64,000 nt of DNA from Microbacterium flavum (GTDB taxonomy: Bacteria; Actinomycetota; Actinomycetes; Actinomycetales; Microbacteriaceae), in NCBI RefSeq assembly GCF_018717645.1, contig NZ_JAFLHG010000005.1:174628-238627 (forward strand). Direction: 5' to 3'. Position numbers and translations under genes: made by a program. The notes beneath the pieces are model-generated. The model was given only the letters and a program-made list of their open reading frames with translations, had not been told where the DNA came from and did no database searches. Positions 7,476 through 16,873 of this stretch are shown here, one piece after another; position 1 is the first letter of the stretch, and every line of letters begins with the position of its first letter.

Positions 7476-8494
7476 TGCCTGCCAGTCTTGCGCGCCGCCG
7501 GGCGATCATCGTTGGCGCCGGCCAATCAGGCCTTGCTGTCGCCGCGGCGCTGAGCGCGGAAGGGCTGCGGCCGCAACAGGATTTCGTCGTGATCGATGCG
7601 GCAGCTCCGGGTCAGCGTAGCTGGTCGTCAAGGTGGCACTCGATGGTGCTGCTCAGTGACGCCCGACACAGCGCTCTCCCGACTCGGCGGCATCCTGGGG
7701 ATCAACGGCTGCACCCCCGGGTGGATGAGATGGTCGACTACCTCAAGGTGGTCGAGGCCGGGATCGGCGTCGAAACAGCCTGGAATATCCACGTCACCGG
7801 GGTCGAGCGACGTGGCGACGGAACCACCCTGCACCTGTCCACCACCGTGGGTGAGGTGCAGACCCGCAACATCGTCTGCGCCACGGGCGCTGCTGCCCAC
7901 CCCCGACTTCCCGAATGGGCCACCGCATTGAGCGTCCCCGGTGTCGCGATCCATACCAGCAGCTACCAATACCCCCGCCAGATTCCCACCCGGGATGTGC
8001 TGATCGTCGGCGGCGGCAACAGCGGTTTGCAGATCGCACGGGAACTTGCCGCTTCCCACACAGTGACCGTGGCGGTGCGTACCCGCCGCGCGCACCGGCC
8101 GTTAGCGAGCTACCCGTTGGCCGCCGGCGGGCGTCGGCCGTTGTTCGGCGGGGATTTTCGTCCCGAGCCGGTGTTCGGTGACAGCTACGAACGGCTGCAA
8201 CAGGTCGGGGTGCGAGTCGTCCCCGGGGTAACCGACGCGCGGGGCGGTGCGGTGACCTTCGCGGACGGGACGACGGCATCACCGGGCTCGGTGATCTTCG
8301 CGACCGGCTACCTCCCCGGAGACGACTGGCTCCCCGATGAGGCACGCATCCGTGGGCCGCGGCGCACAACGACCCCCGTACCGGGCCTGTTCGTCGCGGG
8401 ATTCCCGCAATACAGCCGCAGCGGTGTCGACACCATCGCCGGGGTCTCCGCGGACGCGACAGCGATCGCACACCATATCATCAACCGGCCGTAA
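7475..8494 (+). CDS. Flavin-containing monooxygenase-like NAD(P)H oxidoreductase
   Basis: A 339-aa protein with two Rossmann motifs: FAD site IIVGAGQSGLAVAAAL near residue 10 and NADPH site VLIVGGGNSGLQIARELA near 180. VIFATGYLPGDDW and PGLFVAGFPQYSRSGVD match the C-terminal ATG and GD-type motifs of the CzcO/FMO-like group, often found beside CDF metal exporters. The ATG at 7475 shares its first base with the TGA of the DsbA gene; GTG 7472 is an alternative. It is followed 13 bp later by the CDF exporter. Substrate unknown. Confidence 0.8.
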   Translation: MPASLARRRAIIVGAGQSGLAVAAALSAEGLRPQQDFVVIDAAAPGQRSWSSRWHSMVLLSDARHSALPTRRHPGDQRLHPRVDEMVDYLKVVEAGIGVETAWNIHVTGVERRGDGTTLHLSTTVGEVQTRNIVCATGAAAHPRLPEWATALSVPGVAIHTSSYQYPRQIPTRDVLIVGGGNSGLQIARELAASHTVTVAVRTRRAHRPLASYPLAAGGRRPLFGGDFRPEPVFGDSYERLQQVGVRVVPGVTDARGGAVTFADGTTASPGSVIFATGYLPGDDWLPDEARIRGPRRTTTPVPGLFVAGFPQYSRSGVDTIAGVSADATAIAHHIINRP

Positions 8495-8507
8495 GAGAGG
8501 GACCAAC

Positions 8508-9419
8508 ATGGGCGCTGGACACAGCCACGACACGGGCGAGGCCACCCCCCGGAACAGATTGCTGATCGCGTTCTCGATCACCGCATCGGTGTTCGTGATC
8601 GAAGTCATCGGCGCAGTCATCACCGGCAGCCTCGCGCTGCTCGTGGACGCCGCGCACATGCTGACCGACGTGATCGGCCTCGCGATGGCGGTCACCGCCG
8701 CGCATCTGATGAACCGGCCCCCGTCTGACCGGTACACGTTCGGGCTGCGGCGTGCGGAAGTGCTCGCCGCTCTCGCCCAGGCCGCCCTCCTCCTCGGTGT
8801 GGGGATCTTCGCGCTGGTTGAGGGCATACGGCGACTATTTGAGCCGCCCGAGATCGCGTCCGGCAGCCTGTTGTTCTTCGGGATCGTCGGCCTGGTCGCG
8901 AACATCGCGTCCCTGCTGGTGCTGATGAGCGGTCGCACACGCAACCTGAACATGCGCGCCGCGTTCCTCGAGGTGTTCAATGACGCACTTGGCTCCGTCG
9001 GCGTCATCGTCAGCGCCATCCTGATCGCCACCCTCGGCTGGTACCAGGCAGACGCGGTCGCCGGCATCCTGATCGCTCTCCTGATCATCCCGCGCACCTT
9101 CATCCTGCTCCGCGCATCCGGCAGCGTCCTGCTCGAATCCACCCCTCCCGGCCTTGACCTGGCGGAGGTACGCCGACACATCCTCGAGCTCCCGCAGGTG
9201 GTCGCGGTGCACGACCTGCACGCCTCCCAAGTCTCCACGGACCTCCCCACTCTGACCGCGCACGTCGTCGTCGACGACACCCTCACCCCGGAACAGTCCG
9301 CCCGGCTCCTGCAAGAACTCCAGGAATGTGTCGCCGACCACTTCCCGGTGAGCATCGAGCACGCCACGTTCCAGATCGAACCGCAATCCCACCCCGGAGA
9401 ACACACCACCCATGCGTAA
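8508..9419 (+). CDS. Cation diffusion facilitator (CDF) metal exporter
   Basis: A 303-aa protein with six predicted helices and a C-terminal metallochaperone-like domain. The N-terminus is GHSHD. Helix 2 has the expected HxxxD (DAAHMLTD). Helix 5 reads EVFNDALGS, where CzcD/ZitB usually has HxxxD, so Glu or Asn replaces the second His; metal preference may therefore not be simple Zn. The start at 8508 follows GAGAGGGA (8495-8502). It is part of the tight run from the DsbA gene to copC. Confidence 0.88.
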   Translation: MGAGHSHDTGEATPRNRLLIAFSITASVFVIEVIGAVITGSLALLVDAAHMLTDVIGLAMAVTAAHLMNRPPSDRYTFGLRRAEVLAALAQAALLLGVGIFALVEGIRRLFEPPEIASGSLLFFGIVGLVANIASLLVLMSGRTRNLNMRAAFLEVFNDALGSVGVIVSAILIATLGWYQADAVAGILIALLIIPRTFILLRASGSVLLESTPPGLDLAEVRRHILELPQVVAVHDLHASQVSTDLPTLTAHVVVDDTLTPEQSARLLQELQECVADHFPVSIEHATFQIEPQSHPGEHTTHA

Positions 9420-10089
9420 TCCCCGCCGCTCACTCATCACCACCCTGGCCACCCTCCTCCTCGGAGCGGGACTAACCCTGGCTGTGGCGGCCCCCGCCCA
9501 AGCACACGACGAACTGGTCTCCTCCTATCCCCAAGCGGACTCCACCATCACCTCATCGCCCGCGGAAATCACTCTCTCCTTCAGCGGTGAACTCATCGCG
9601 GGAATGCAATCCGCCGCCGTCGAGGTGATCGCCTCAGATGGGCAAAACATTGCCACCGATGCACCGGCAGAGGATGGCACCTCCATCACGCAGCACCTCA
9701 CCCCGGACCCGCCGGCAGGCATGTTCACGGTCCGGTGGAAGGTCGTCTCCAGTGACGGCCACCCGATCAGCGGCGAATACACCTACACCGTCGCACCCAC
9801 CGCCGCCGTCCCGAGCAGCCCCGCCGCCACACCAAGCACGGCTCCGCAAACTCCCCAACCGTCACCGACCGCGACCGAAACATCCGCTGACAACGGATAC
9901 GGAGGCGAGACCTCCGGCGGCGGCGACGCCTTCCCGATCGTCGCCGTGGTCGGGGGAGTGATCATCCTCGGGGGCGCCCTTGTCATCGTGTTGATGGTCG
10001 GCAGGGAACGGCGACGCCGCGACCGAGCCGACGCCGCGCGAGCCGCCCGGGACACGACCGCCGGGAAGGACTCGACGGATGAGTCCTGA
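9412..10089 (+). CDS. copC: CopC-domain copper-binding protein with C-terminal membrane anchor
   Basis: A 225-aa protein. A signal peptide (cleavage after APAQA) leaves the mature N-terminus HDELVSS, where an N-terminal His is the classic CopC Cu(II) ligand. The second hallmark, SSDGHPISGEYTY, is present near residue 120. A Pro/Ser/Thr linker (about 130-165) leads to a membrane helix and a basic tail. It overlaps the CDF gene by 8 bp and lspA by 11 bp. It presumably binds copper at the outer membrane face for the CopD-type protein at 21766. Confidence 0.9.
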   Translation: MRNPRRSLITTLATLLLGAGLTLAVAAPAQAHDELVSSYPQADSTITSSPAEITLSFSGELIAGMQSAAVEVIASDGQNIATDAPAEDGTSITQHLTPDPPAGMFTVRWKVVSSDGHPISGEYTYTVAPTAAVPSSPAATPSTAPQTPQPSPTATETSADNGYGGETSGGGDAFPIVAVVGGVIILGGALVIVLMVGRERRRRDRADAARAARDTTAGKDSTDES

Positions 10090-10615
10090 CCAGGCACGCA
10101 GGTTCGCTCTCGCCTGCATCGCGGCAGCAGGAGTGGTGCTGATTGATCAGGCCAGCAAGGCGGCCGCGTTTTCCACGCTGACTGAGGATGAGCGGATCCC
10201 GCTGCTGGGCGATCTGCTCGGCCTGCAGCTGGCTTTCAACCCTGGAGCCCTCCTCTCCCTCGGGTCCGGGGCGACATGGCTGCTCACCCTGCTGGGGGTC
10301 GCCGCGACCGCCGTGCTCATCGTCGCCGCCACTCGCGCCCGCACCACCGGCTGGGCGGTCGGGATCGGGCTGATCCTGGGCGGCGCGATCGGCAACCTGA
10401 TCGACCGGCTTTTCGCCCCGCCCGCGTTCGGCCGCGGCCATGTCACCGACTTCCTCGCATACGGCAACTGGTTCATCGGCAACCTCGCCGACGTCGCTCT
10501 CGGCGCCGGCGTGATAATCCTGGGCGGAAGTCTGTGGATCCGTCACCGCCGCACCCACACAACGGCAACGGACGATCCCACGGCCCCGGCAACCTCCGTG
10601 GAGGCGGGTCGATGA
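10079..10615 (+). CDS. lspA: Lipoprotein signal peptidase (signal peptidase II)
   Basis: A 178-aa, four-helix aspartyl peptidase that cleaves prolipoproteins at the lipobox. The motifs are DQASKAAA near the N-terminus, GGAIGNLIDRL with the first catalytic Asp, VTDF, and NLADVALGAG with the second Asp. Bacterial genomes already have a housekeeping copy, so this is an accessory paralogue. It stands among genes for lipoproteins (TlpA-like, DUF305, F510_1955-like) and shares the element with lnt, so it may be dedicated to this cargo. ATG 10079 overlaps the end of copC. Confidence 0.93.
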   Translation: MSPDQARRFALACIAAAGVVLIDQASKAAAFSTLTEDERIPLLGDLLGLQLAFNPGALLSLGSGATWLLTLLGVAATAVLIVAATRARTTGWAVGIGLILGGAIGNLIDRLFAPPAFGRGHVTDFLAYGNWFIGNLADVALGAGVIILGGSLWIRHRRTHTTATDDPTAPATSVEAGR

Positions 10616-10947
10616 TGGCGAAGCAACGAACCCCCCCGACCTACCAGCGCAACGCGTTCGCGCCGAGCCTGCTCGCTGCGGCCGCCCTGTTCGTTGCCCC
10701 CGCGCTCATCGGCAACGACTGGTTTTTGGCGGTGCTGTTCCTGACCGCCATCCTGGGCGTGATCGTGGCGTGGTTCGCCGTGCAGGCGCGGCAGTGGTGG
10801 TGGGTGCCCGTGTTCGCGGTGATCGTGGTGATCTGGAATCCGGTATTCCCGTTCCCATTCGCAGGGCCTGTCTGGACGGCCGCGCAACCGGTCGCAGCCG
10901 TGGTGTTCCTCGTCGCCGGTGCGCTGATCAAAGTGCGCCGCCCATGA
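10612..10947 (+). CDS. Small four-helix membrane protein, unknown (DUF6804-like)
   Basis: A 111-aa, almost entirely hydrophobic protein with helices near residues 20-35, 38-55, 65-80 and 88-105, and a basic KVRRP end. ATG 10612 overlaps the lspA stop, and GGAGGCGGG lies just before it. Its stop overlaps the start of the TlpA gene (ATGA). No catalytic motif is seen. The tight coupling on both sides suggests a role in the cytochrome c or lipoprotein module. Confidence 0.7.
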   Translation: MMAKQRTPPTYQRNAFAPSLLAAAALFVAPALIGNDWFLAVLFLTAILGVIVAWFAVQARQWWWVPVFAVIVVIWNPVFPFPFAGPVWTAAQPVAAVVFLVAGALIKVRRP

Positions 10948-11552
10948 CCACCCGCAGAGTCCGGACCCGGACTGCTGTCGCCCTGCTCCTCGCGGCGACG
11001 TTGCTCACCGGATGCGCAGCAGATGACTCCCTCGCGCAGCAGTACCGCGACGGCACCGATAAGGGCTACATCTCCGGCGATTTCCAGGTCGTGGAGATCC
11101 CGCAAGCTGAGCGGGGTGATCCTGTCGTGTTCGAGGGTGTCACCGAGCCCGGTGACAGGGTGACCAGCGACGACTACCGGGGCGGGGTGCTGGTGGTGAA
11201 CTTCTGGTACGCCGCGTGCGGGCCGTGCATCGTGGAAGCGCCGCTCCTGGAAGAGGTGTGGCAGGACTATCAGGACCAGGGTGTCGCGTTCCTCGGGGTG
11301 AACACCTACGACCAGCCCGCCACCGCGCTCTCCTTCGCCCGCGACAACAACATCACCTACCCGAGCGTGATCGATGTGAACGACGGGCGGGTCAAACTGG
11401 CGTTCGCGCAGCTCACCCCCATCCAAGCCACCCCCACCACCCTCGTCATCGACCGTGACGGGAGAGTCGCCGCCCGGATCATCGGACAGCTGGCCGCCGC
11501 GTCGATCCTCTCCACCCTCGTCGCCGACACCCTCGTAGAGGATGCCCCGTGA
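10944..11552 (+). CDS. resA: TlpA/ResA-type thioredoxin-like lipoprotein
   Basis: A 202-aa protein with a type II signal peptide (lipobox LLTGC) and an AhpC-TSA/thioredoxin fold. The active site is WYAACGPCIVEAP and the cis-Pro loop is IQATPTTLVID. In System II, ResA-like proteins reduce the CXXCH cysteines of apocytochrome c outside the cell. It precedes ccdA, which supplies its electrons, with a 4-bp overlap (GTGA). The ATG at 10944 overlaps the previous stop. Confidence 0.9.
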   Translation: MTTRRVRTRTAVALLLAATLLTGCAADDSLAQQYRDGTDKGYISGDFQVVEIPQAERGDPVVFEGVTEPGDRVTSDDYRGGVLVVNFWYAACGPCIVEAPLLEEVWQDYQDQGVAFLGVNTYDQPATALSFARDNNITYPSVIDVNDGRVKLAFAQLTPIQATPTTLVIDRDGRVAARIIGQLAAASILSTLVADTLVEDAP

Positions 11553-12316
11553 ACCCGGGGGCGGCGATCGTCGACGGAGCCCTGTGGGTGGCTGTCCCGG
11601 TGGCGGTGCTTGCCGGGCTGGTGTCGTTCCTCTCCCCGTGCGTGCTGCCACTCGTGCCCGGCTACCTCGGTTACCTCGGCAGCACCACCACCGACACCCG
11701 AACAGTCGGAACCGGGTCAGGGGTCGCGGTGCGGACGGAGCGTGCACGGCTGTTGCTGGGGGTGGCCCTGTTCATCGCCGGCTTCACGGTGGTATTCGTG
11801 GCGGTCACCATCCTTGGGGGCGCTTTCGGGTTTCTGCTGTTGCAGTACGCGAACATCCTCACCCGGGTGTTTGGGGTTGTCATCATCGTTCTCGGTCTGG
11901 TTTTCCTCGGCCTGTTCGGGCTCGCCCAACGCACCCTCCGCCCCCGTATCCGAGGTCGCGCGGGGTTGATCGGCGCGCCGTTGCTCGGCTTCGCGCTCGG
12001 TGTCGGCTGGACGCCGTGCATCGGCCCGACCCTCGCGGCGATCATCTCCATGTCGTGGAACCTGGGCGACCCGGCTCGCGCCGGCCTCCTCGGCCTGGCC
12101 TACTCTCTCGGCCTGGGGATCCCGTTCCTGATCCTCGCTGCCGGCTGGGGATGGGCATCCCGGTCCGTGACATTCCTGCGCCGCCACATCCGCGCTCTGA
12201 ACATCATCGGCGGAGTGATGCTCATCCTCCTCGGGCTGCTGATGGTCACCGGACTGTGGACGGCGCTGATGTCGTCACTGCAACAGGTGGTGATCAATGT
12301 CCCCCTCCCGCTCTGA
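11549..12316 (+). CDS. ccdA: Cytochrome c biogenesis thiol transporter CcdA
   Basis: A 255-aa protein with six helices. The two catalytic cysteines sit in the symmetric motifs FLSPCVLPLVPGYL (helix 1) and GWTPCIGPTLAAI (helix 4). It passes reducing equivalents from cytoplasmic thioredoxin to the ResA/TlpA protein encoded just upstream. The GTG start at 11549 overlaps the resA stop. resB begins inside its last 20 bp, so resA-ccdA-resB form one translational chain. Confidence 0.95.
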   Translation: MNPGAAIVDGALWVAVPVAVLAGLVSFLSPCVLPLVPGYLGYLGSTTTDTRTVGTGSGVAVRTERARLLLGVALFIAGFTVVFVAVTILGGAFGFLLLQYANILTRVFGVVIIVLGLVFLGLFGLAQRTLRPRIRGRAGLIGAPLLGFALGVGWTPCIGPTLAAIISMSWNLGDPARAGLLGLAYSLGLGIPFLILAAGWGWASRSVTFLRRHIRALNIIGGVMLILLGLLMVTGLWTALMSSLQQVVINVPLPL

Positions 12317-14015
12317 GACCGACGAGGCGAACGAGGCCGTCGACCCGCTCCGACCCCGCGACCACGCCGACAGCGACGACGGTGACAATGCCGCGGACGT
12401 GACCTCCCCGGCGCTCGGCATCGTGGGCTGGGGGAGGTGGGCATGGCGGCAGCTGACCAGTATGCGTACCGCCCTGGTGCTGCTGCTGTTCCTTGCGATC
12501 GCCGCCGTACCGGGGTCGCTGTTCCCACAGCGCACCGCCGACCCCAACGGCGTCATCCAATGGGAACGCGATAACCCGGACGTGTTCCCCGTCGCGGACG
12601 CGATCGGGTTGTTCGACGTGTACCAATCGCCTTGGTTCTCCGCGATCTACCTGCTGCTGTTCACCTCCCTCATCGGCTGCGTCATTCCCCGCGCAAAGCA
12701 CCACTACAAAGCCCTCCGGTCACAGCCGCCCCGCACCCCCGCCCGCCTCTCTCGCCTCCCCGACTACCGGGAGGTCACCGTATCCGCAGGGGCGGCGGCC
12801 CAGAACGCGGCGGAAGAGGCCGTTGAGCTCGCGGAGCGGCAACTGCGCCGCGCTGGCTACCGGGTGCACAGGTACGACGGCCGCGGATGGGCATCCGTCT
12901 CGGCGGAGCGCGGCTACCTGCGAGAAACCGGGAACCTTGTCTTCCACATCGCTCTGATCGGGGTGCTGGTCTCCGTCGGCATCGGCGGCGGGTTCGCTTA
13001 CACCGGGCAGCGGGTCGTGGTGGAGGGCACCACGTTCGTCAACGCCCTCAGCGACTACTCCTCCTTCAACCCGGGCCGATTCGTCGACGGAACCGGCCTC
13101 GCCCCGTACTCGATGACCCTCGACGAGTTCGAGGTCACCTATCAGCTGCCCGGTACCCCCGGCGCGGGGCAAGCAGGGGACTTCTCCGCCAATGTGACTA
13201 TCCGCCAACCCGGGCAGGACGACCGCAGCGAGAGCGTCATCGTCAACTATCCGATCACCGTCGAAGGTGACCGGATCTACCTGCTCGGAAACGGGTACGC
13301 GCCCACCCTCACTATCCGGAACCCGGAGGGGGAAGTTGTGTACAGCGAATCGCAGCCGTTCCTGCCGCAGGACTCATTCATGACCTCCTTGGGGGTCATC
13401 AAGATCCCGGACGGGATGCCGGAGCAGCTCGGTCTGGTTGGATTTTTCTACCCCACTCAGGGTGTGCTGCCGTCCGGCGCGTACACGTCGGTGTACCCGG
13501 ATGCGATTAACCCGGTGCTCACTCTCAACGTGTTCAGCGGTGACCTCGGGATCGATGACGGCACCCCCCGGTCCGTCTACACCCTCGATGTCGACGGGCT
13601 CACCCAGCACACCGGCGCCGACACCGGCGCGGAGTCGCTCGAGCTCACCCCCGGCGCGAGCGCTGACCTTCCCAACGGGTGGGGGACGATCACCTGGGAG
13701 GACGACACAGCGGTGGTCGGTGAACCGGTGAAACGGTTCGCGTCGCTGCAGATCCAAAACGACCCCTCCGGTACCTGGGTGCTCGCCTTCGCCACCCTGG
13801 CCACATTGGGACTGATTGCCGGGATGTTCGTCCCCCGCCGCCGCGTGTGGATCAAAGCCCACACCACCCCGGGGGGCGTCCGGGTCGAGTACGCCGGCCT
13901 CGCGCGCGGCGAGGACCCAACCCTGAACAAAGCCGTCCGCGACATCGCGGACACTCATTCCGCCGCGCTGACCGGCACGACAAGCCACATCCCTCCCGAA
14001 GGAGAAAACCGATGA
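12297..14015 (+). CDS. resB: Cytochrome c synthase subunit ResB
   Basis: A 572-aa ResB family protein with two N-terminal helices (TALVLLLFLAIAAVPGSLFP and AIYLLLFTSLIGCVIP), a third helix near residue 215, a large external domain and a final helix (LAFATLATLGLIAGMFVP). Together with CcsB/CcsA it ligates haem to apocytochrome c (System II). A 43-residue polar N-terminal extension precedes the first helix. Start ATG 12297, inside ccdA. Confidence 0.93.
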   Translation: MSPSRSETDEANEAVDPLRPRDHADSDDGDNAADVTSPALGIVGWGRWAWRQLTSMRTALVLLLFLAIAAVPGSLFPQRTADPNGVIQWERDNPDVFPVADAIGLFDVYQSPWFSAIYLLLFTSLIGCVIPRAKHHYKALRSQPPRTPARLSRLPDYREVTVSAGAAAQNAAEEAVELAERQLRRAGYRVHRYDGRGWASVSAERGYLRETGNLVFHIALIGVLVSVGIGGGFAYTGQRVVVEGTTFVNALSDYSSFNPGRFVDGTGLAPYSMTLDEFEVTYQLPGTPGAGQAGDFSANVTIRQPGQDDRSESVIVNYPITVEGDRIYLLGNGYAPTLTIRNPEGEVVYSESQPFLPQDSFMTSLGVIKIPDGMPEQLGLVGFFYPTQGVLPSGAYTSVYPDAINPVLTLNVFSGDLGIDDGTPRSVYTLDVDGLTQHTGADTGAESLELTPGASADLPNGWGTITWEDDTAVVGEPVKRFASLQIQNDPSGTWVLAFATLATLGLIAGMFVPRRRVWIKAHTTPGGVRVEYAGLARGEDPTLNKAVRDIADTHSAALTGTTSHIPPEGENR

Positions 14016-14293
14016 AATGTCCCATTGACGATGCCCTGCTCGTGGTGACCGAGCGTTCCGGTGTCGAGATTGACTACTGCCCGCAATGCCGCGGCGTCTG
14101 GCTGGACCGCGGCGAACTGGACAAGATCATCGACCGCACCTCCGACTCCCGCTCGCCCGGATACCCCGCACCACCATCACGCGACTCCCACCACGGCCGT
14201 GGTGACTCCTCCCGAGGCAGAGACGATTCCAGGGACGTCCGAGGAGGGAAGCGCCGCCGGGAGGGTTTCCTCGGCGACCTCTTCGACTTCTGA
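14012..14293 (+). CDS. TFIIB-type zinc-ribbon protein
   Basis: A 93-aa protein with an N-terminal zinc ribbon, MKCPIDDALLV then IDYCPQCRGVWLDRGEL (CxxC-like plus CPQC), followed by a disordered Arg/Ser/Asp/His-rich tail. This matches the zf-TFIIB family of small bacterial proteins, whose function is poorly known. ATG 14012 overlaps the resB stop and follows GGAG. It could be a metal-responsive accessory, which is inference. Confidence 0.8.
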   Translation: MKCPIDDALLVVTERSGVEIDYCPQCRGVWLDRGELDKIIDRTSDSRSPGYPAPPSRDSHHGRGDSSRGRDDSRDVRGGKRRREGFLGDLFDF

Positions 14294-14314
14294 TCACTCA
14301 ACCGAGATGAGACC

Positions 14315-15253
14315 GTGAACGACTGGATCCCCGGGGCACCGCCGACACTGCTCGGCTTCCTCAGCCCTGGGCCGTTACCGCTGCCGCTGCTGCCAGTAGT
14401 GGCCGGCGTGCTCGCCGTCGCCTACCTGGCCGGCGCGGTGCGGCTGTGGTCGCTGGGGCGTCGGTGGCCGGTGTGGCGCACGGTCAGCTTCCTGCTTGGC
14501 TGCGTCGCCCTCGCCGCGGTCACAGGGCTCGGAGTCGAGGGGTACGGGTACGCGCTGTTCTCGGTGTTCATGTTCCAGCAGCTCACCCTAATGATGACAA
14601 TCCCGCCGCTGCTGGTTCTCGGCTCTCCCGGCACCCTGCTGCTGCGCGCCACCCCCCACCACGGCACCGGCCTCATGATCCTCCGCGCGGCACATGCGGG
14701 GCTGCGCAGCCGGACCGCCCGGTGGCTGCTCAGCCCGTGGCTGGCGGTCCCTTTGTACCTGGCCGCGTTCTACGGCCTCTACCTGGCGGATTTCGCCGAC
14801 CCGATCCTGTCCACCGTCACGGGCCACACTCTCCTCGAGGTCGGGTTCCTGGTTGCCGGGATGCTGTTCACGATCCCGATTCTGTCCTCAGACCCGCTCC
14901 CGGTGCGGATGAGCCACGGTGGACGCGCTCTGGATGCGTTCGCCGAAGCCGCCCTGCACGCGTTCTTCGGCGTGTTCCTGATGATGGCCACCAGCATCCT
15001 CGTGCAAGGGTTCGCCGGTCCGACGAGCGCGCTGGGAATGGACCCGATCGAGGACCAACGCCTCGCCGGTGGCCTGGCCTGGTCCTACGGCGAAGCTCCC
15101 ACCCTGCTGATGCTCATCTACGTGATGCACCGCTGGTTCCGCGAGGACACCGCCCAGGCCGTTGCCGCCGACCGCCGCGCCGACGCTCACGGTGACCCCG
15201 AACTCGACGCGTACAACGACTACCTGACCCGACTGCACCAGAAAGACACCTGA
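14315..15253 (+). CDS. ctaG: CtaG-type (caa3) cytochrome c oxidase assembly membrane protein
   Basis: A 312-aa, multi-helix protein of the caa3-CtaG family. Family hallmarks include FMFQQLTLMMTIPPLLVLGSP, the repeated His sites GHTLLEVGF and ALHAFFGVFLMM, and a C-terminal WSYGEAPTLLMLIYVMHRWF. The family helps insert copper into haem-copper oxidases. It resembles the C-terminal half of the CopD-CtaG fusion at 21766 (both end in DPELDAYNDYL / EAELDEYNAHL), so the element carries two CtaG modules. Start GTG 14315. Confidence 0.88.
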   Translation: MNDWIPGAPPTLLGFLSPGPLPLPLLPVVAGVLAVAYLAGAVRLWSLGRRWPVWRTVSFLLGCVALAAVTGLGVEGYGYALFSVFMFQQLTLMMTIPPLLVLGSPGTLLLRATPHHGTGLMILRAAHAGLRSRTARWLLSPWLAVPLYLAAFYGLYLADFADPILSTVTGHTLLEVGFLVAGMLFTIPILSSDPLPVRMSHGGRALDAFAEAALHAFFGVFLMMATSILVQGFAGPTSALGMDPIEDQRLAGGLAWSYGEAPTLLMLIYVMHRWFREDTAQAVAADRRADAHGDPELDAYNDYLTRLHQKDT

Positions 15254-15256
15254 CCG

Positions 15257-16873
15257 ATGCCCACGACCCTGCCCCCTCCTGCCCCGGCTGCTGCGCCGGA
15301 GCGCGGGACGCCACAGCGTGCGCCGTCATGGTCGATGCCGCTCTGGGCAGCGGTAGCGGCGGCCGCCGCTGCCGGGTTCTTCCTGGATGTGGCGTCCGCG
15401 CCGGTTGGGTGGTGGCCACTGACTTTCGTGAGCGTCACGGTCGCCCTGCTGAGCCTGATCCGGCGGAGTCTCGGCGGGGCGCTGCTGGTCGGCACCGTGT
15501 TCGGGGCAGTGTTCTACACCACCCACTTGGTATGGGTGGGGGAGTTCCTCGGCCCGGTGCCGTGGCTTGCCCTCGCCGGGCTGGAAACGATCTTGTTCGG
15601 CGTAGGCGCGGTGCCGATCGCCCTCGCCTACCGGTGGACTGCCCACTACCGGCCACGCGGCGCCGTGCAGCTGTTCGCGGTGCCGCTGCTGGTCGGGGGG
15701 CTGTGGGCGGCCCGCGAGGTGGTGATGGGAACATGGCCATACTCCGGTTTCCCGTGGGCACGGATCGGGATGACCCAGGTCGGCGGGCCGTTCGTCGAGG
15801 CCGCATCGTGGACAGGCGTGACCGGCTTGTCGTTCCTGATCGTGACGGTATGCGCCGCCGTGGTGCAGTGGCTGCGTGCGGGTGGGATCCGATTCCTCCG
15901 CGGCCTGCTCCCCGTCGTCGCCGTCGTGGTTCTCCTGGTCATCACCCCGCAGTTCCCCACCATTGCGGCCGGGACATTCCGGGTCGGGTGGGTGCAGGGC
16001 AACGGCCCGACCGGGTACTTCGACGAAAAGGCGCCCGGCGACGTCCTCGCCGCGCAGACCACCGCGACGCGCCCCCTGTACGGGCAGCCGATGGATCTGC
16101 TGGCCTGGCCGGAAGGCGGCGTCGACGCCGACCCGCTCAGCGACCCCGCCGCCGCTGCGGCGCTGGACCGTGTCGTGAAGGCAGCGGGAGCACCGTTGTT
16201 GATGAACGCCGCCACTACCCGCGGCGACAGGATCTTCAACACGTCTCTGCTGTGGACCGCAGATCCCGCGGACCGGCAGTGGCATGACAAGGTCAACCCG
16301 GTCCCGTTCGGGGAATACGTGCCCGACCGGTGGTTCTACGAACTGATCGTCCCTGACCTGGTCGGTCTCATCCAACGCGAATACACCCCCGGCACCAACC
16401 CCCCGCTCGTGCAGGTTGGAGACGTCGGTGTCGGGCTGGCGATCTGCTTCGACGTGATCTACGACACCGTCATCTGGGACGGCGCCCAGCAGGGTGCGGA
16501 GCTGTTCGTGTTTCAGACCAACAACGCCGACTTCCGTGGCACCGACGAGAACCTCCAGCAACTCGCGTTCGCCCGCATGCGCGCCATCGAAACGAGTCGC
16601 GCGGTCGTTAACGTCTCGACGGTGGGCACCAGTCAGGTGATCGCCCCAGACGGCACCACCCTCGACAGTGTCGGCGTCGACACCGCTGGCGCCGCGGTCA
16701 GCACCGTCCCGCTGCGCACGGGGCTCACCCCGTCAATCGTGCTCGGCCCCTGGCTCACCGGTTTCATCGTCCTCGCCTCCGGTGTTGCTCTCGCGGCGGC
16801 CGGCATCTCCCACCGTGCCCGCACGCGCGCGGGCGCCACGAATCATCCGACCGGCCGAAGGAGTCTTCAATGA
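15257..16873 (+). CDS. lnt: Apolipoprotein N-acyltransferase
   Basis: A 538-aa protein with about seven N-terminal helices, a nitrilase-like catalytic domain and a last C-terminal helix. The catalytic triad positions are visible: Glu in LAWPEGG, Lys in WHDKVNPVPFGEYVPD, and Cys in AICFDVIYD. It N-acylates the lipoprotein cysteine after LspA cleavage. Finding lspA and lnt on one mobile unit, without lgt, suggests it upgrades lipoprotein maturation for its own cargo. It starts 3 bp after ctaG. Confidence 0.92.
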   Translation: MPTTLPPPAPAAAPERGTPQRAPSWSMPLWAAVAAAAAAGFFLDVASAPVGWWPLTFVSVTVALLSLIRRSLGGALLVGTVFGAVFYTTHLVWVGEFLGPVPWLALAGLETILFGVGAVPIALAYRWTAHYRPRGAVQLFAVPLLVGGLWAAREVVMGTWPYSGFPWARIGMTQVGGPFVEAASWTGVTGLSFLIVTVCAAVVQWLRAGGIRFLRGLLPVVAVVVLLVITPQFPTIAAGTFRVGWVQGNGPTGYFDEKAPGDVLAAQTTATRPLYGQPMDLLAWPEGGVDADPLSDPAAAAALDRVVKAAGAPLLMNAATTRGDRIFNTSLLWTADPADRQWHDKVNPVPFGEYVPDRWFYELIVPDLVGLIQREYTPGTNPPLVQVGDVGVGLAICFDVIYDTVIWDGAQQGAELFVFQTNNADFRGTDENLQQLAFARMRAIETSRAVVNVSTVGTSQVIAPDGTTLDSVGVDTAGAAVSTVPLRTGLTPSIVLGPWLTGFIVLASGVALAAAGISHRARTRAGATNHPTGRRSLQ

